From contig JALBYF010000051.1 in assembly GCA_023212725.1 (NCBI GenBank), positions 62,001-126,000 of the forward strand: a stretch of DNA of 64,000 nucleotides, read 5' to 3'. Shown here piece after piece: positions 46,339-56,319 of this stretch (position 1 is the stretch's first letter; each line of letters starts with the position of its first letter). The stretch is from Tranzscheliella williamsii. Its lineage: Eukaryota; Basidiomycota; Ustilaginomycetes; Ustilaginales; Ustilaginaceae. The position numbers and the translations under genes are program-made. Below the pieces are notes generated by a model. That model saw only the letters and a list, made by a program, of their open reading frames with translations. It was not told the origin of the DNA and searched no databases.

Positions 46339-48834
46339 TTATCTGCGCGAGGCTCGAGTGGTTCGGGTGCTGCGCAAGCTCCTGGTCGTCGGTTCGACAA
46401 AGTCATCGTCATCATCAGCGGCCCCTGCGCCAGCACCGACGTTCGCAATATCGTCGTCGTCACTGATCTGAATACTTTCTTGCTGCTGGCGGCTGCTTCT
46501 GGCGGCACTTGCTCTCCCGCCTCGTCCGCTTTTGCCCGCTGCAGCTGGCGCTTTTTTTGTGCGTGAAGAGGTCGGAGGAGTTGGTTTATTCAGCACACCC
46601 AGTGCAGCTGCGTGGCGGCCTGTCGTAGAAGGCGGGGCAGGAGTCGAGGTGCTTTCATCAACGTCAACGTCCGATCCATCTTGATGGTTGTTGTAATTAT
46701 CTTCGTCCAAAGAGTCCTGACCTAAGAAGGTCGGTTGCGCCCGCGATCCCGCATTGCGCTGCGTAGACCTGGAAGCTGTTGGCTGGCTTGACCCAAGAGC
46801 CCGGTCCGATGTGCTAGCGCCGACGTCGTTCCTAGGACGATGGGTTTTCCGCCGAGAAGGTGTACGAGTGCGGGCAGATGGACCTAAATCCTCGTCGGCG
46901 TCAAACACGTCGCTCTCGACTTGCCCGCCCGAGGCCAATTCATCAACCATGGAATCGTCGGACTCATGGCCGCGTCTCGATGACCCTGCACGCGCACTGG
47001 ATGCTCCACGATGTCCTGTTGGCGCTCCATCGATTTCCATCTGGTTGTGCCGCTTGCTTTGCTCCTGCCGCAATCTCTCCAGCTCGCCGTCGATTCCGGA
47101 CTCCTCGGGATCAATAGTTACGAGACCCTTGACCGTGTTTCGAAGCATTTTGCTGACAAAGCTGTCGATTGCATCCTTGTCGTCTTTCTCGACAAAATTC
47201 AGCACAGCTCCCTCGAGCCCGTCTGCATTCAATATGTCAAGATTTTGCGCTTGCAGGTACTCCTGCACCAGCTTGCCGACATCCACCTTTTCGATGCGTT
47301 CGATCGGCATCAAATCGTCCTGACTGAGATCAACAAAGGCACTGCCGCCGCCGGTAGCGTCCTTATTGCTGCCTCGGATGCTTTTCTTCTTGCTGAACTG
47401 CAAAACGTCCTTGGGATTCGCTACCTTTCCCGCAAATTCTTGCCCGAATCGCTGTGGATTGCTGATCTCCTGGGTCGTGTACTCGACACGCAGACGTACC
47501 AAGGGCAATGTAGCCTCGCGATCAGGGTAGCGTTGCTTGTACTCGCTGTTGGCTTTTTCGACGAGCCCTGAGACGCGTTTGCGGAGTAGCTTCATGATAT
47601 CGGCTCTGTCAGAAGACAGGCCTGCTTCTTCGAGCTCATCTGCCAATACCATGTCGTCCATGACGAAGGGCCGCACCGTCTGCAGGGGAATAGGTTCGAT
47701 CAAAAAGTCGGTATGCTCTACGTGGATGATGGCCACACACTTCTCGACCGTCTCGCCACGACTGAGGCTTGTTGCGATGCTGCTACCTGGTTGTGTGATG
47801 TGATATCTCTTTTCAGTGACGGGTTGAGGCTGGATCATCTGCTCATGTTCGTGCCCCCAGACAACGAGGTGGACAGAGTCGTCGAACATGGTCTCTGGTA
47901 CGCAAGCTTTCGGGTTGTGGGCGACGCGATTCTGATGGACGCAGAGAATGTTGAACCACGAGTCCGGATCCTCCTCAGGTCGGTACATTCTGACTCGGTT
48001 GGCCCTCAGCTCGAAATGCATCCTCTCGTCTTTAATGTTGCCCATACCGTAAAGTGCGAGTCTGGTCTCGCCCTTTTGCAGGAGTACAGGCTTAATACGT
48101 ATTCCCTTTTCCTGAAATGCGCCTCCGTTGGCTGTCCTCGTGGAGGCGGCGGCGGCGGTGGCGTCGTCGGAAGGAAGCTCTATCTTGCCAAAGTAGTTAA
48201 TCAGGCCTGAGACAGACAGTAGGTCGAGAGCTGACAGGGCTCCAGTTTCTCCCGCCCCCTGAGGATCGTCATGATTACCGTGAATGGAAAAGACGGGAAT
48301 GCTGACGTTGAGATTGGGGTCTTCGTAATTGACAGACGGGAAGTCGCGGCCGGGAACAGCGCCGTCGTCCGGATCGCTAAGTAGCTCCACAGAGATGGGC
48401 TTGTCGCCGAATGTATACTGGCGCAGTAAAGCCATGGTCTGGTGCAGTGTAGAGCGACTCGGTTTGTTGTCATGGAAGAGATCTCCGCCAAGAAGAATAA
48501 GATCGACCTCGTGCTGCACAGCCAGCTGCAAGATTTCCTCCAGAGTGCGTATAGAGTCTTGGCCGCGGACAGGATCCCTCTCCATGTATCCTACATGATT
48601 GTCGGTCGCCAGCATGATCTTGATGTGATTTGCCTCGTTCTGAGCGGAGAAGGTGGATGGCGGCTGCTCGAGCTCGTCCACTTCCGCTTCCGCTTGTTCA
48701 GCGCCTTCACCAGGCCCACCCACCTGGCGTTGCTCATCCGTATGGTCCTCCTGCTGCACATCATGAACCTCCTCGTGATGTGGTTCTTCATGGGCCTGCC
48801 TCTGAGAAGCTGTCGACCGCTTTGGTCGCGTCAT
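46339..48834 (-). CDS. MRE11: Mre11 double-strand break repair nuclease
   Basis: Nuclease subunit of the MRN complex (with Rad50 and Nbs1), acting in end resection, telomere upkeep and meiosis. 831 residues in one exon from ATG 48834. The N-terminal 65 residues are Glu/His/Gln-rich and precede the usual start of the family. Phosphoesterase motifs: ATDNHVGY (Asp78, His80), LGGDLFHDN (Asp118, Asn123), SIHGNHDDP and the later GHEHE; the capping domain follows with QPGSSIATSLS and KCVAIIHVEHTDF. A Ser/Asn insert of about 20 residues (ATAAAASTRTANG) lies in the LINYFGK region. The C-terminal 200 residues are disordered, acidic/Ser-rich with basic runs and a GRGGRAS motif, as in other Mre11 proteins. 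All metal ligands are present. Confidence 0.96.
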   Translation of the reverse strand: MTRPKRSTASQRQAHEEPHHEEVHDVQQEDHTDEQRQVGGPGEGAEQAEAEVDELEQPPSTFSAQNEANHIKIMLATDNHVGYMERDPVRGQDSIRTLEEILQLAVQHEVDLILLGGDLFHDNKPSRSTLHQTMALLRQYTFGDKPISVELLSDPDDGAVPGRDFPSVNYEDPNLNVSIPVFSIHGNHDDPQGAGETGALSALDLLSVSGLINYFGKIELPSDDATAAAASTRTANGGAFQEKGIRIKPVLLQKGETRLALYGMGNIKDERMHFELRANRVRMYRPEEDPDSWFNILCVHQNRVAHNPKACVPETMFDDSVHLVVWGHEHEQMIQPQPVTEKRYHITQPGSSIATSLSRGETVEKCVAIIHVEHTDFLIEPIPLQTVRPFVMDDMVLADELEEAGLSSDRADIMKLLRKRVSGLVEKANSEYKQRYPDREATLPLVRLRVEYTTQEISNPQRFGQEFAGKVANPKDVLQFSKKKSIRGSNKDATGGGSAFVDLSQDDLMPIERIEKVDVGKLVQEYLQAQNLDILNADGLEGAVLNFVEKDDKDAIDSFVSKMLRNTVKGLVTIDPEESGIDGELERLRQEQSKRHNQMEIDGAPTGHRGASSARAGSSRRGHESDDSMVDELASGGQVESDVFDADEDLGPSARTRTPSRRKTHRPRNDVGASTSDRALGSSQPTASRSTQRNAGSRAQPTFLGQDSLDEDNYNNHQDGSDVDVDESTSTPAPPSTTGRHAAALGVLNKPTPPTSSRTKKAPAAAGKSGRGGRASAARSSRQQQESIQISDDDDIANVGAGAGAADDDDDFVEPTTRSLRSTRTTRASRR

Positions 48835-49392
48835 GATTGACAGGTAGCAAACGGTGATAAGCTGGCCAACTCAGCGAATTGTCCCCGACCTAGCCGGTTC
48901 GCGAAAGGCAGCACTGGGTTTCGTGTCTCGCATTTGCCAGCACCGTTACAGGCGCCAGTATTGCAGGCGGCAACGGTGGTGTAGGATGTGACTCTTGATG
49001 GCCCTGGGCACGGAGAACAACGACCAACACCTTCTCAGGGTGGAGGCTCAGTCGCCGTTTCCCGCGCTTGATTTTGACTTCGCGACCAACCAAACCTAGA
49101 ACTCAGCAGGAAACGAGCCAAATGTTAGGTCCTTGACGCGCGATTCCCAGATGCGTTTCGCTGCCTTGGTACGATTAACGGCAAGCACACAAAGCCAGCC
49201 CACCCTCGGGACTACTGTAACTCAACCCTTCACAGGCAGATATCTCGGCCAACTTCAACGCGACGAGCATGTTAGCATGATACACTGGAGCAGTCTACTT
49301 TGATCTGTAACCAACGGCATTTACGACCAAGACTTAATGGCGTATCTACGAGGTATCTACGAGCTTGGCAATTATTGTCACACATCTGATTT
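48835..49392. other. Intergenic, upstream of MRE11
   Basis: Between MRE11 and the 3' end of the methyltransferase gene. Only short frames; nothing recognised. Confidence 0.5.
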
Positions 49393-50389
49393 CTACAGCG
49401 AAAAGACAGCCGTCCATACATCCATCGACCTGGCTGTGTTTGCGTACCTCTTTTGAGCGTCGACCAATGCATACTTGGTAGCAGCTACCGATTGAGTGAG
49501 CCTCTGTTGGGCGGCGTCGGTGGAAGTGCCGACTGCCGACAATACGGCGTTGGCAGCGTGCAGGGCCATATCGACCTCCCACTTGCCGTCGTGAAGGTCT
49601 GGGCGTGGGAGGAGCGTCTTTTCGCTTTCCAGCTTGTAACCACCTTGCTGCGCGAGCTGCTTGATGTCAACTGGCGTGAGTAGATGCTGAATGTTGCCGT
49701 CCACGAGCGGAGCCTGAGCTTGCAACAGCGCTGATAGGAGGTGCGGAGTCGCGCGCGGATCCGACGCCGTTAAGGCCCATTCAGCGACCAGGATGTGCTG
49801 GACGCCGGCCTTGCGGGCGCTCGTAAAGATGTCGGCAAGATTCTGGCTACTAGCAAAGTACCATGTACAGAGTGAGAGCACCAGCGTAGAATAGGCTCGC
49901 TTGGCAAGCGCCGTAGGAACATCCTGCTGTGTCCGGAAGCTGATGTACGGGCCAAGCAGCTCGCTGCTCAGCAGGTGCTCATGCGCCTGCTGCAAAGTAT
50001 ACGGGGCGCCTACATTGCGATAGCACTTCTTGGTCAGCTACACGTCGATAGATAGTATAGCAAGACCACTCACCATAGCTGGGCGGGGCAGGGTCGACAC
50101 CGTACACCTTGCTTTCAGAAAGTTGAGGAGTAGCAGCAATCAGCGCAGCGAGTGCGCCAGTCTGATCGCCTTGTCCGCAACCACCATCCATGACATTACC
50201 CTGGAACAGCTGTTGACGGCGTGCCGGCGTATCCTCACCAAGCCATGCCTCGATGATAGCAAGCCGGTGCGACGTTTGAATTGCTTGTAGCCCGTTCGGG
50301 TTTCCTATGGAGGATTTGGTCTGCAGATGCTGTGAAGCCGCCTTCAGCACATCTACTTGCAACATGTTGCTATGGCTGCTGCCCTGCAT
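49393..50389 (-). CDS. SAM-dependent methyltransferase
   Basis: Two exons: 50389-50074 and 50009-49393, with a 64-base intron 50073-50010 (GTGAGT...GTAG). Splicing turns GVDPAPPSY into GVDPAPPSYGAPYTLQQAHEHLL and gives 310 residues. Class I fold: motif I is VMDGGCGQGDQTGALA, with GVDPAP as the acidic end of beta 2, then TLVLSLCTWYFASSQNLADIF (motif IV region) and ILVAEWALTASDPRATPHLLSALLQAQ. The motif I form D-G-G-C-G-Q-G-D is that of a fungal group of small-molecule methyltransferases; I know of no proven substrate. The C-terminal 60 residues are helical and end WTAVFSL. No targeting signal. Nothing nearby hints at a biosynthetic cluster apart from the P450 1.5 kb away. Confidence 0.85.
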
Positions 50390-51948
50390 TGATAGATTCC
50401 AATGTGTTTGGGGCGTCCGAATGAGGGCTTGTCCAGACGACTTTAAGGCCTCGAGCTAGAGCGCACGAGGGTGGGGCACATCATGACCATCAAAGGAGAA
50501 AGCTGACGTTCGATACGCGCATGGTGTTAGCTCACAGGGCCGGGTCACAAAGCAAGGATGGTCAAATGCTCTGGCATGTTGACTCCTCGTCGAGTCACGA
50601 CGACTCCATGGACTGGGCAACATTAATGTCGGACCAGTGTGTTCCGCACGCATGGACGGCTGTTGAGTTGGGTGATAACGGTGAGCCGAGGCGTTCGCAG
50701 AAATAGAACACGCTTTCGGGTATGCGCTTCAAAATGGCTTGTTCAGCTACCCTCTTAAAGTCGTTACGCTGCCTCTACTGTCTCGACTTTGCTGAACAAA
50801 CTTCACACACTGTGCTGTGCCATCCGTCTCAGTGTGCGGCCGTAGGTATGCATCATCACATCGAAGTCAACAGCATAGAATCGTACAGTTTCTGTGTACA
50901 TTGTCTGTGAGCGCGACCAGCAGCCCAGATACGAAGACGCACGTAGTATATATGAGACATGCCTTGTGCTATGTCGTCTTGGCACGTGAGAGAGTGAGGT
51001 CACTTGACAGTAGACACTTGCCTTGGCGAGTTCTCGACGGCGTCGTTGGCGATGTAGAGAGCACCATCTTATCCGTGATACCCAGCCGGCTGGGTTGTTC
51101 TCTGTGACACATCTTCTACCCCGCAGGTGCTACACATGATCCGCTTCAGGAGGTCGAAAACTACGCGGGCTTCTGATTTGGCGCGTGAATTAGCGAGCCT
51201 CGCGACCTTCACTCTCGCGGTCCTTTCCCGCATTGCTTCAACCTCTTGAAAACATGTATACAGAATGCGTCGTGAGAACAGCGCAGCGGCTGGGCATTAC
51301 ATGACATAGTAAAGGCACACGTCGGTTACCACACTCCTTAGACTACGAACGCGCTGGCGTGGTAACCGGGCTACCGCGTCTCGTATTGCGGTAAAGGGTC
51401 CTAGGGTCCTGTCATGGAGACACACTCGGGTGCTACTACAGGTGTCAGCTGCAATATCCACAAGGAAACCGATGCGTGAATAATTCCACAATCGGTGGTA
51501 ACAAACCACTTCGTCGCTTTGTGGTGGCAACCTTGCCGTAATTGACAAGGCCGTGGAAAACTATGCCTCAGCCAGCATACCACGCTACGATCAGTAGTAG
51601 AACTCATCCCCAATAAGGAACCCAGCGGCGGCACGATGGTGAGTCTGCTGTTACAGCTGTAATGCTAGCGAGGCATTATCATTGCGTGAAAGGTGCCACA
51701 CAAGAGCTCACCATACTGGTGCCGGTTTCCATTAAGGCAGCGTGAAACTGCTGGTATCCTTCACTTATAAGCACCACTCGCAGGCTTCTGTGTTTGCCTC
51801 AATATCGTCATCAGCTCCGAGTCCCTACTCGCAGATATAAGCTACGCAGCTCACCGCCTTCAGGCCTGCTACAATCACGCAGACACGCCTTTGTTCGCCA
51901 CCTCTTCTGCTCTCTATCATCAATTGGCAAGCGAACACAGACCGCACA
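50390..51948. promoter_or_regulatory. Long divergent intergenic region, methyltransferase / P450
   Basis: 1.56 kb with only short frames. A 10-bp perfect inverted repeat CGGTTACCAC (51323-51332) / GTGGTAACCG (51359-51368) lies inside, with a similar GGTGGTAAC near 51493. A CTTATAAG motif at 51764-51771 is about 180 bases before the P450 ATG and may be its TATA box. Confidence 0.45.
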
Positions 51949-53652
51949 ATGTTGACTCTCAGTGCGCAAGTCCCTGCAGCGGTCGCCCAGCCCCTGGCTA
52001 TACAACTCAGGAATCCTGGACTCCAAATGTTTGTCGATCGCGCCACCACCATCCTGGACCGAACAGGCTATCTTCTTCCTGCAGTGCTTATCTCGATCGT
52101 TTTCCTTGCGATCAAATATCATAATCGTGTTCTGTTTGCCAAACCGCCAAGAGCCGAACTTTACTATCCTCCGGGCCTTCCTTTGATCGGTCACACTCTA
52201 GAAATGATACAAGGCGATGAGTCCAAGTTCTTCGAGACTTTTCACGGGCTTGCTTCACAGTCGCCAGCAGGAATGGCATTGTCTCTCGTGGGTATAGGTA
52301 GAGGTATGATGCTCTTTCTCAATCGCCCTGAATATGTAGAATATATACAAAAGACCAATTTCGACAACTTCGTCAAAGGGGAGCAGCTCAACTCCATGTT
52401 CAGGGATCTGCTCGGCGAGAGCGGCATCTTTGTCTCGGACGGTCATGTCTGGAAAAAGCAGAGGAAGATGGCCTCGCACATCTTCTCGGTCTACCAGTTC
52501 CGCACCTGGGTCCAAGTAGTGGTCCACAAGGAGCTCGACACTATACTGTCCCTTCTTGATAAGCTGACCGGCACATCTTCCAAAGCAGCCACACTGGACC
52601 TGCCGGAGCTCTTCTACAGATTCACCCTATCCTCTTTTGCGAAAATGGCGTTCGGAACAGACATCCAGTGTCTGACCGAAGACCCTGCGTGTCTGAATGA
52701 GCAAGTCCCTTTTGCGAATGCCTTTGACTCCGTTCAAATGGCCCTGGATGCGCGCTTCCGCAATCCTATCTGGCGTATCACTGAAACGTTTACTTCGAAA
52801 GGCAGAGACACTCGTAGACAGCTCACAGTGATACAGGATTTCTCGAAGGGCATCATCGATAAACGCCTTGAAGCAAAAGCATCGGGAGCTGCAGAGACGG
52901 TCACTGAAATCGAAAAAGGTGGCAAGGATCTCCTGGACCTCTTTATGGACATGACGAGTGATCGAGAAGAGCTAGTCTCTGCTGTCTTGAACTTCATCAT
53001 TGCTGGACGAGACACGACGGCGCAAGGCTTGTCTTGGCTGTTTTACGAACTTATGGCGCATCCCGAGTACGTGCAGGAGATCAGAGACGAGGTGCGAGCA
53101 GTGCTTGGCGGAGCTAAGCTTGAGTACGAGAGGACCAAGGAGCTGGTGTTTACACAGGCTTGTTTCAACGAGGCACTCCGTCTCCATCCTCCCGTGGCCA
53201 AGAACGGAAAAATCGCGGTAAAGGACGACGTTCTCGTTCCTCAGGGGCCCGGCGCAGCCGGACTACCGCCGATCAAAGTGTATGCAGGCGAACAAGTCGC
53301 ATGGTCGGATTGGCTCATCGCGCGCAATCCGGACGTATGGGGCCCTGACTGCGCCGAGTTCAATCCGCATCGCTTCATCCAGACCACGACTGACGCTGAG
53401 GGCAAAACGCAGATGACTTTGAAGAACTACGGCCAGTGGAAGTTTCATGTTTTCAACGGCGGCCCACGGCTCTGCTTGGGCATGAGTCTGGCCAATTACG
53501 AGGCGCTGAGCCTGCTTTCTGCCATCATCGACAGGTACGACTTTAAGTGGGCATCAAAGGAACAAGGTCAGCAGGCCTCATGGCCTCTCGGGTACAAGGT
53601 CTCTCTCACACATCCTTCAGAAATGTACACTGCCACGATTGCCCGTGTTTAA
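51949..53652 (+). CDS. Cytochrome P450 (fatty-acid/alkane hydroxylase-like)
   Basis: Haem mono-oxygenase anchored in the ER. 567 residues, no introns; ATG 51949 follows an in-frame stop. A membrane anchor at about residues 39-58 (TGYLLPAVLISIVFLAIKYH) precedes the PPGLPLIGHT proline-rich hinge. Conserved sites: I-helix AGRDTTAQ near residue 352, ExxR as NEALRLHPP near 407, PERF-like FNPHRF near 470 and the haem loop FNGGPRLCLG at about 502-511 with the cysteine ligand. The AGRDTTAQGLSW and FNGGPRLCLGM forms are those of CYP52/CYP63/CYP86-type omega-hydroxylases of fatty acids and alkanes. That group includes smut enzymes which hydroxylate fatty acids for glycolipids, but the substrate here is inference. 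Confidence 0.9.
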   Translation: MLTLSAQVPAAVAQPLAIQLRNPGLQMFVDRATTILDRTGYLLPAVLISIVFLAIKYHNRVLFAKPPRAELYYPPGLPLIGHTLEMIQGDESKFFETFHGLASQSPAGMALSLVGIGRGMMLFLNRPEYVEYIQKTNFDNFVKGEQLNSMFRDLLGESGIFVSDGHVWKKQRKMASHIFSVYQFRTWVQVVVHKELDTILSLLDKLTGTSSKAATLDLPELFYRFTLSSFAKMAFGTDIQCLTEDPACLNEQVPFANAFDSVQMALDARFRNPIWRITETFTSKGRDTRRQLTVIQDFSKGIIDKRLEAKASGAAETVTEIEKGGKDLLDLFMDMTSDREELVSAVLNFIIAGRDTTAQGLSWLFYELMAHPEYVQEIRDEVRAVLGGAKLEYERTKELVFTQACFNEALRLHPPVAKNGKIAVKDDVLVPQGPGAAGLPPIKVYAGEQVAWSDWLIARNPDVWGPDCAEFNPHRFIQTTTDAEGKTQMTLKNYGQWKFHVFNGGPRLCLGMSLANYEALSLLSAIIDRYDFKWASKEQGQQASWPLGYKVSLTHPSEMYTATIARV

Positions 53653-53889
53653 ATGCTACTTGTCACTCTCACTTGCGAAGCGCCCACCTTGCAGAATTTT
53701 CTGCACCAAATGAGTGGAGACACCATAATTTTATCTCTGTCAGCGTCCGCTCAGAAGTGCCAACAACCAGCGTGTGCGCGCATTATCCGGTAATAAATAT
53801 GGCCCAAATGTCCAGAGCTTGCAGCCTGGTCGGAGCTGGGAAGGAGGTCGAACCGTCCAAACCAACTGCGCAACCTCTGCAGCGGACGA

Positions 53890-54365
53890 CGGCTCAGAAG
53901 TGGTCCGATTCCCCGGGTTCCAACGGACCCTAGCTCTAATTACTTCGAAATTGAATGGAATGTCTTCTTCTCCGCAAATACTCCTCGTCGAGCGATCGTA
54001 GGTGTGGCACGCTGGTTCACTCTGTTCGTCCAGATTGGGCTGACACAAGATCCCCTCTGAAGCCGGACGAAGAGCAAGCCAAGGAGCTCGTTGCAAGTCT
54101 CGAAGGCTTTCTAGAGTCTCAAAGATAGTTGGACAGTGAGTGTATGTCCCCTTTCACCAAGCTTTTCGTTCTCCCGCATCTCGGCTCCTCATATGCAATA
54201 GTGTAACATCCACACAGGTTAGCTTACACTTTTTCCTCTTCTGACCCTTTCTCCCAACAACATAATTTTTCGCAGGTGATAAGGATCATGCTAACGACCG
54301 TGCCGGCCGCTTCGCTGTCATCTGGTCTCTCGCAGCCCTGATGTTTCTCACCCACGGTCTTCGTA
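53890..54365 (+). pseudogene. Decayed coding segment, unrecognised protein
   Basis: Two coding-like pieces lie in sequence on the plus strand: YFEIEWNVFFSANTPRRAIV, continuing to ARWFTLFVQIGLT, at about 53940-54045; then, after a one-base frame change, KPDEEQAKELVASLEGFLES (about 54065-54122) followed by an in-frame TAG. A GT...CGCAG intron-like gap leads to DKDHANDRAGRFAVIWSLAA, then LMFLTHGL (about 54280-54360). The pieces read as one protein broken by a frameshift and a stop. I do not recognise the family. It could also be a functional gene with unmodelled exons. Confidence 0.4.
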
Positions 54366-54517
54366 CGTCCGCCTTACACTTAGACTCTGTTTCTGGCCGC
54401 AAAAAGAAGATGGCTACGAATGAAACCATAGACATATCAAGAATCTTGTCTGCAGAAAGTGACGTGTTCGGGTCCTTTTTTCATAAACCATGTACTTCGT
54501 CTTCGCAATGATACAGG

Positions 54518-54940
54518 CTACAGATTTCTCTCCTTGATCCAGCCTGCATTTTTTATGTCCTCCAGGAGTGTGTCGATGTTGGTGTCTTCAGTCAGGGTAA
54601 CATTCCAGTGAGTGTCGTGATCGTTCACGGCCTTGAGGTTGTTTGTGAATTTGGAGGTCTCGATGGACCAACAATTCTTTTTATAGCCTGGTACGTTTGA
54701 CCGTACACTGTCGGCTGAAGCCTGAGTATGTATACATATCAAAGAAGAGGGCAGTCAGACTGAACACGTGGAAAAGGGCGAGCACGAATGAAGCATACAT
54801 ACGCCTTTGTTTGGGTTAGCCCTAATTAAACCATTGCTGTCTGGCTTGTCATAATCTCGGGGCGTCCGGACCTTGTTATAAGGTACCGATGCATTCCCTG
54901 CTCGATAGATGATGGTAGCAGACTCTTGTATAGCAGCCAT
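54518..54940 (-). CDS. Small two-exon protein, unrecognised
   Basis: Exon 1 54940-54803, intron 54802-54722 (81 bases, GTATGT...TCAG, phase 0), exon 2 54721-54518; 113 residues. Splicing joins IRANPNKG to ASADSVRSNV. No signal peptide or membrane segment. The first exon has SATIIYRAGNASVPYNKVRTP; the second is polar with TEDTNIDTLLEDIKNAGWI near the C-terminus, which could be a short helix with a conserved W. It contains one cysteine. I recognise no family. The consistent donor/acceptor and clean frame support a real gene. Confidence 0.5.
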
Positions 54941-55568
54941 GATGGCAACGAGGGATGTAAGGAGATTTGCGCATACTGAGCAAACATGCGTGCAACAAGC
55001 TTAGAAACAACAGCTTCTATCCTCTGCGCAAGCAGACCACCCACACCCATATCTGTTGGTGGCATGCATCTGCAACAATTCAGACACTTTCCATGTCCAG
55101 CTTTTTCTATCTTCTCTACTACATTGGGAACTATGTGCTGAGAATCGGTGTGTGCGGGGCCTTGAAAAGATGGCACTTGTATTCGCACGTTTAAAACCTA
55201 ACCCATGGTTGGCCAGCACTTAAGCGAAAGCCCGTGTTGTCTATGTTGGCGATGCAGCTGTCAGAAGGCGCCGTTGGGAAAGTGAGGCAGTGTAGGATTA
55301 ACTAAGATTGCAACAGAGGACATACATTCCGATCCGCCACCGATCGCGGTGGCTAGCTAGTGCACCTGTGCGTGTTGCTATGACAAGGTAACCACTGAAG
55401 TGATCCGAGTTGGAGAATCTCACTGAGAATCTGACAAATGCAAATTACACGGTGTTAGACCTGTAAGGAAGCAGATATATTGGCTGAGTTTTGCGCGCCC
55501 AATTTGAATAGGACTCTGAGCAACGTCCAACCCGAGCGCGCTGACCTCATCGTTGTCTTCCTACATCG
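54941..55568. promoter_or_regulatory. Divergent intergenic region
   Basis: Separates two small unrecognised genes transcribed apart (54940 leftwards, 55569 rightwards). AT-rich patches, no clear TATA box or repeats. Confidence 0.45.
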
Positions 55569-56319
55569 ATGAACAACTGCTGCTCAAAACGTCTGACAGC
55601 AGCACCGAAGATCTTGAAAAATCTCACTAAAAGCTCACTGACCGTCAGTGCTAGTACTATGGCGTCTCATTTTCAACCAAAGCACCCCGCTCCAGCCAGC
55701 GAATCGCTCTACCCTCCATCGCCCCGCAACAAGATGGTTGTCGAGATCCCCGGGCTAGCTTTACTTGAGCTAGCATCGACGATCGTATACGAACTGAACG
55801 AAAAGATAAAAAAAGACCAAATGGTTCACGAGGCGGCCGGCAGAGATGATGACGCGCAAGAGTCACAGGAGCTTCGAATGGATGTCAGTATCACGCAAAG
55901 AGTTATTGACAAAAAACGTTGGGCCGAGGACAGAGCAGAGGAAGGTGAGTGCAGGCTGGACGGCTTACGCATCAAATCAGAAAACTAACCTGCTGATACA
56001 TGTGCGGGCGCGCTGGTTAGGCCGACCAATTGGTCCGAATGACGATGCCAGCTTGACTGATCGCTTAGCTGCGCTCTTCCATATCGACCGCATTCCCAAA
56101 GCTCAGTATGTTATTGCCGATGCGGTCGCTCTGCGCAGATGCAGTCGAGTAATCGGCCCGAACGAAGAAGAAGATAACTTGTTGGAGTTCCTAACGCTGC
56201 TCAGCGAGGGACGCTTGCCCAAGATTTTTCGACTGCAAGCATACCAAGTGGTATCTCCGGGATCAGATCCGGCCCATGTCAGAGACTGCGACACAACACG
56301 GCCCGACCCTTCCACCTAG
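55569..56319 (+). CDS. Two-exon protein, unrecognised
   Basis: Exon 1 55569-55944, intron 55945-56020 (GTGAGT...TTAG, 76 bases), exon 2 56021-56319; 224 residues if starting at 55569, 194 if at the second ATG 55659 (MASHFQPKHPAP). Splicing joins WAEDRAEEG to RPIGPNDDASLTDRLAALFH. Exon 1 holds a helix-like region LLELASTIVYELNEKIKKDQ; exon 2 has IPKAQYVIADAVALRRCSRVIGPNEEEDNLLEFLTLLSEGRLPKIF. No targeting signal. No family recognised. After the TAG at 56319, further coding-like pieces occur in another frame (ALAIYIKHIFAPFLV near 56380; LRNLFKWQYMMDIALALLNE near 56440-56500), so the true C-terminus may be longer through an extra intron, or the gene may be damaged. Confidence 0.45.

Noticed and set aside
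46754..47571. Plus-strand frames of 186-189 codons
   Set aside because: Antisense to MRE11; Ser/Arg-rich shadows.
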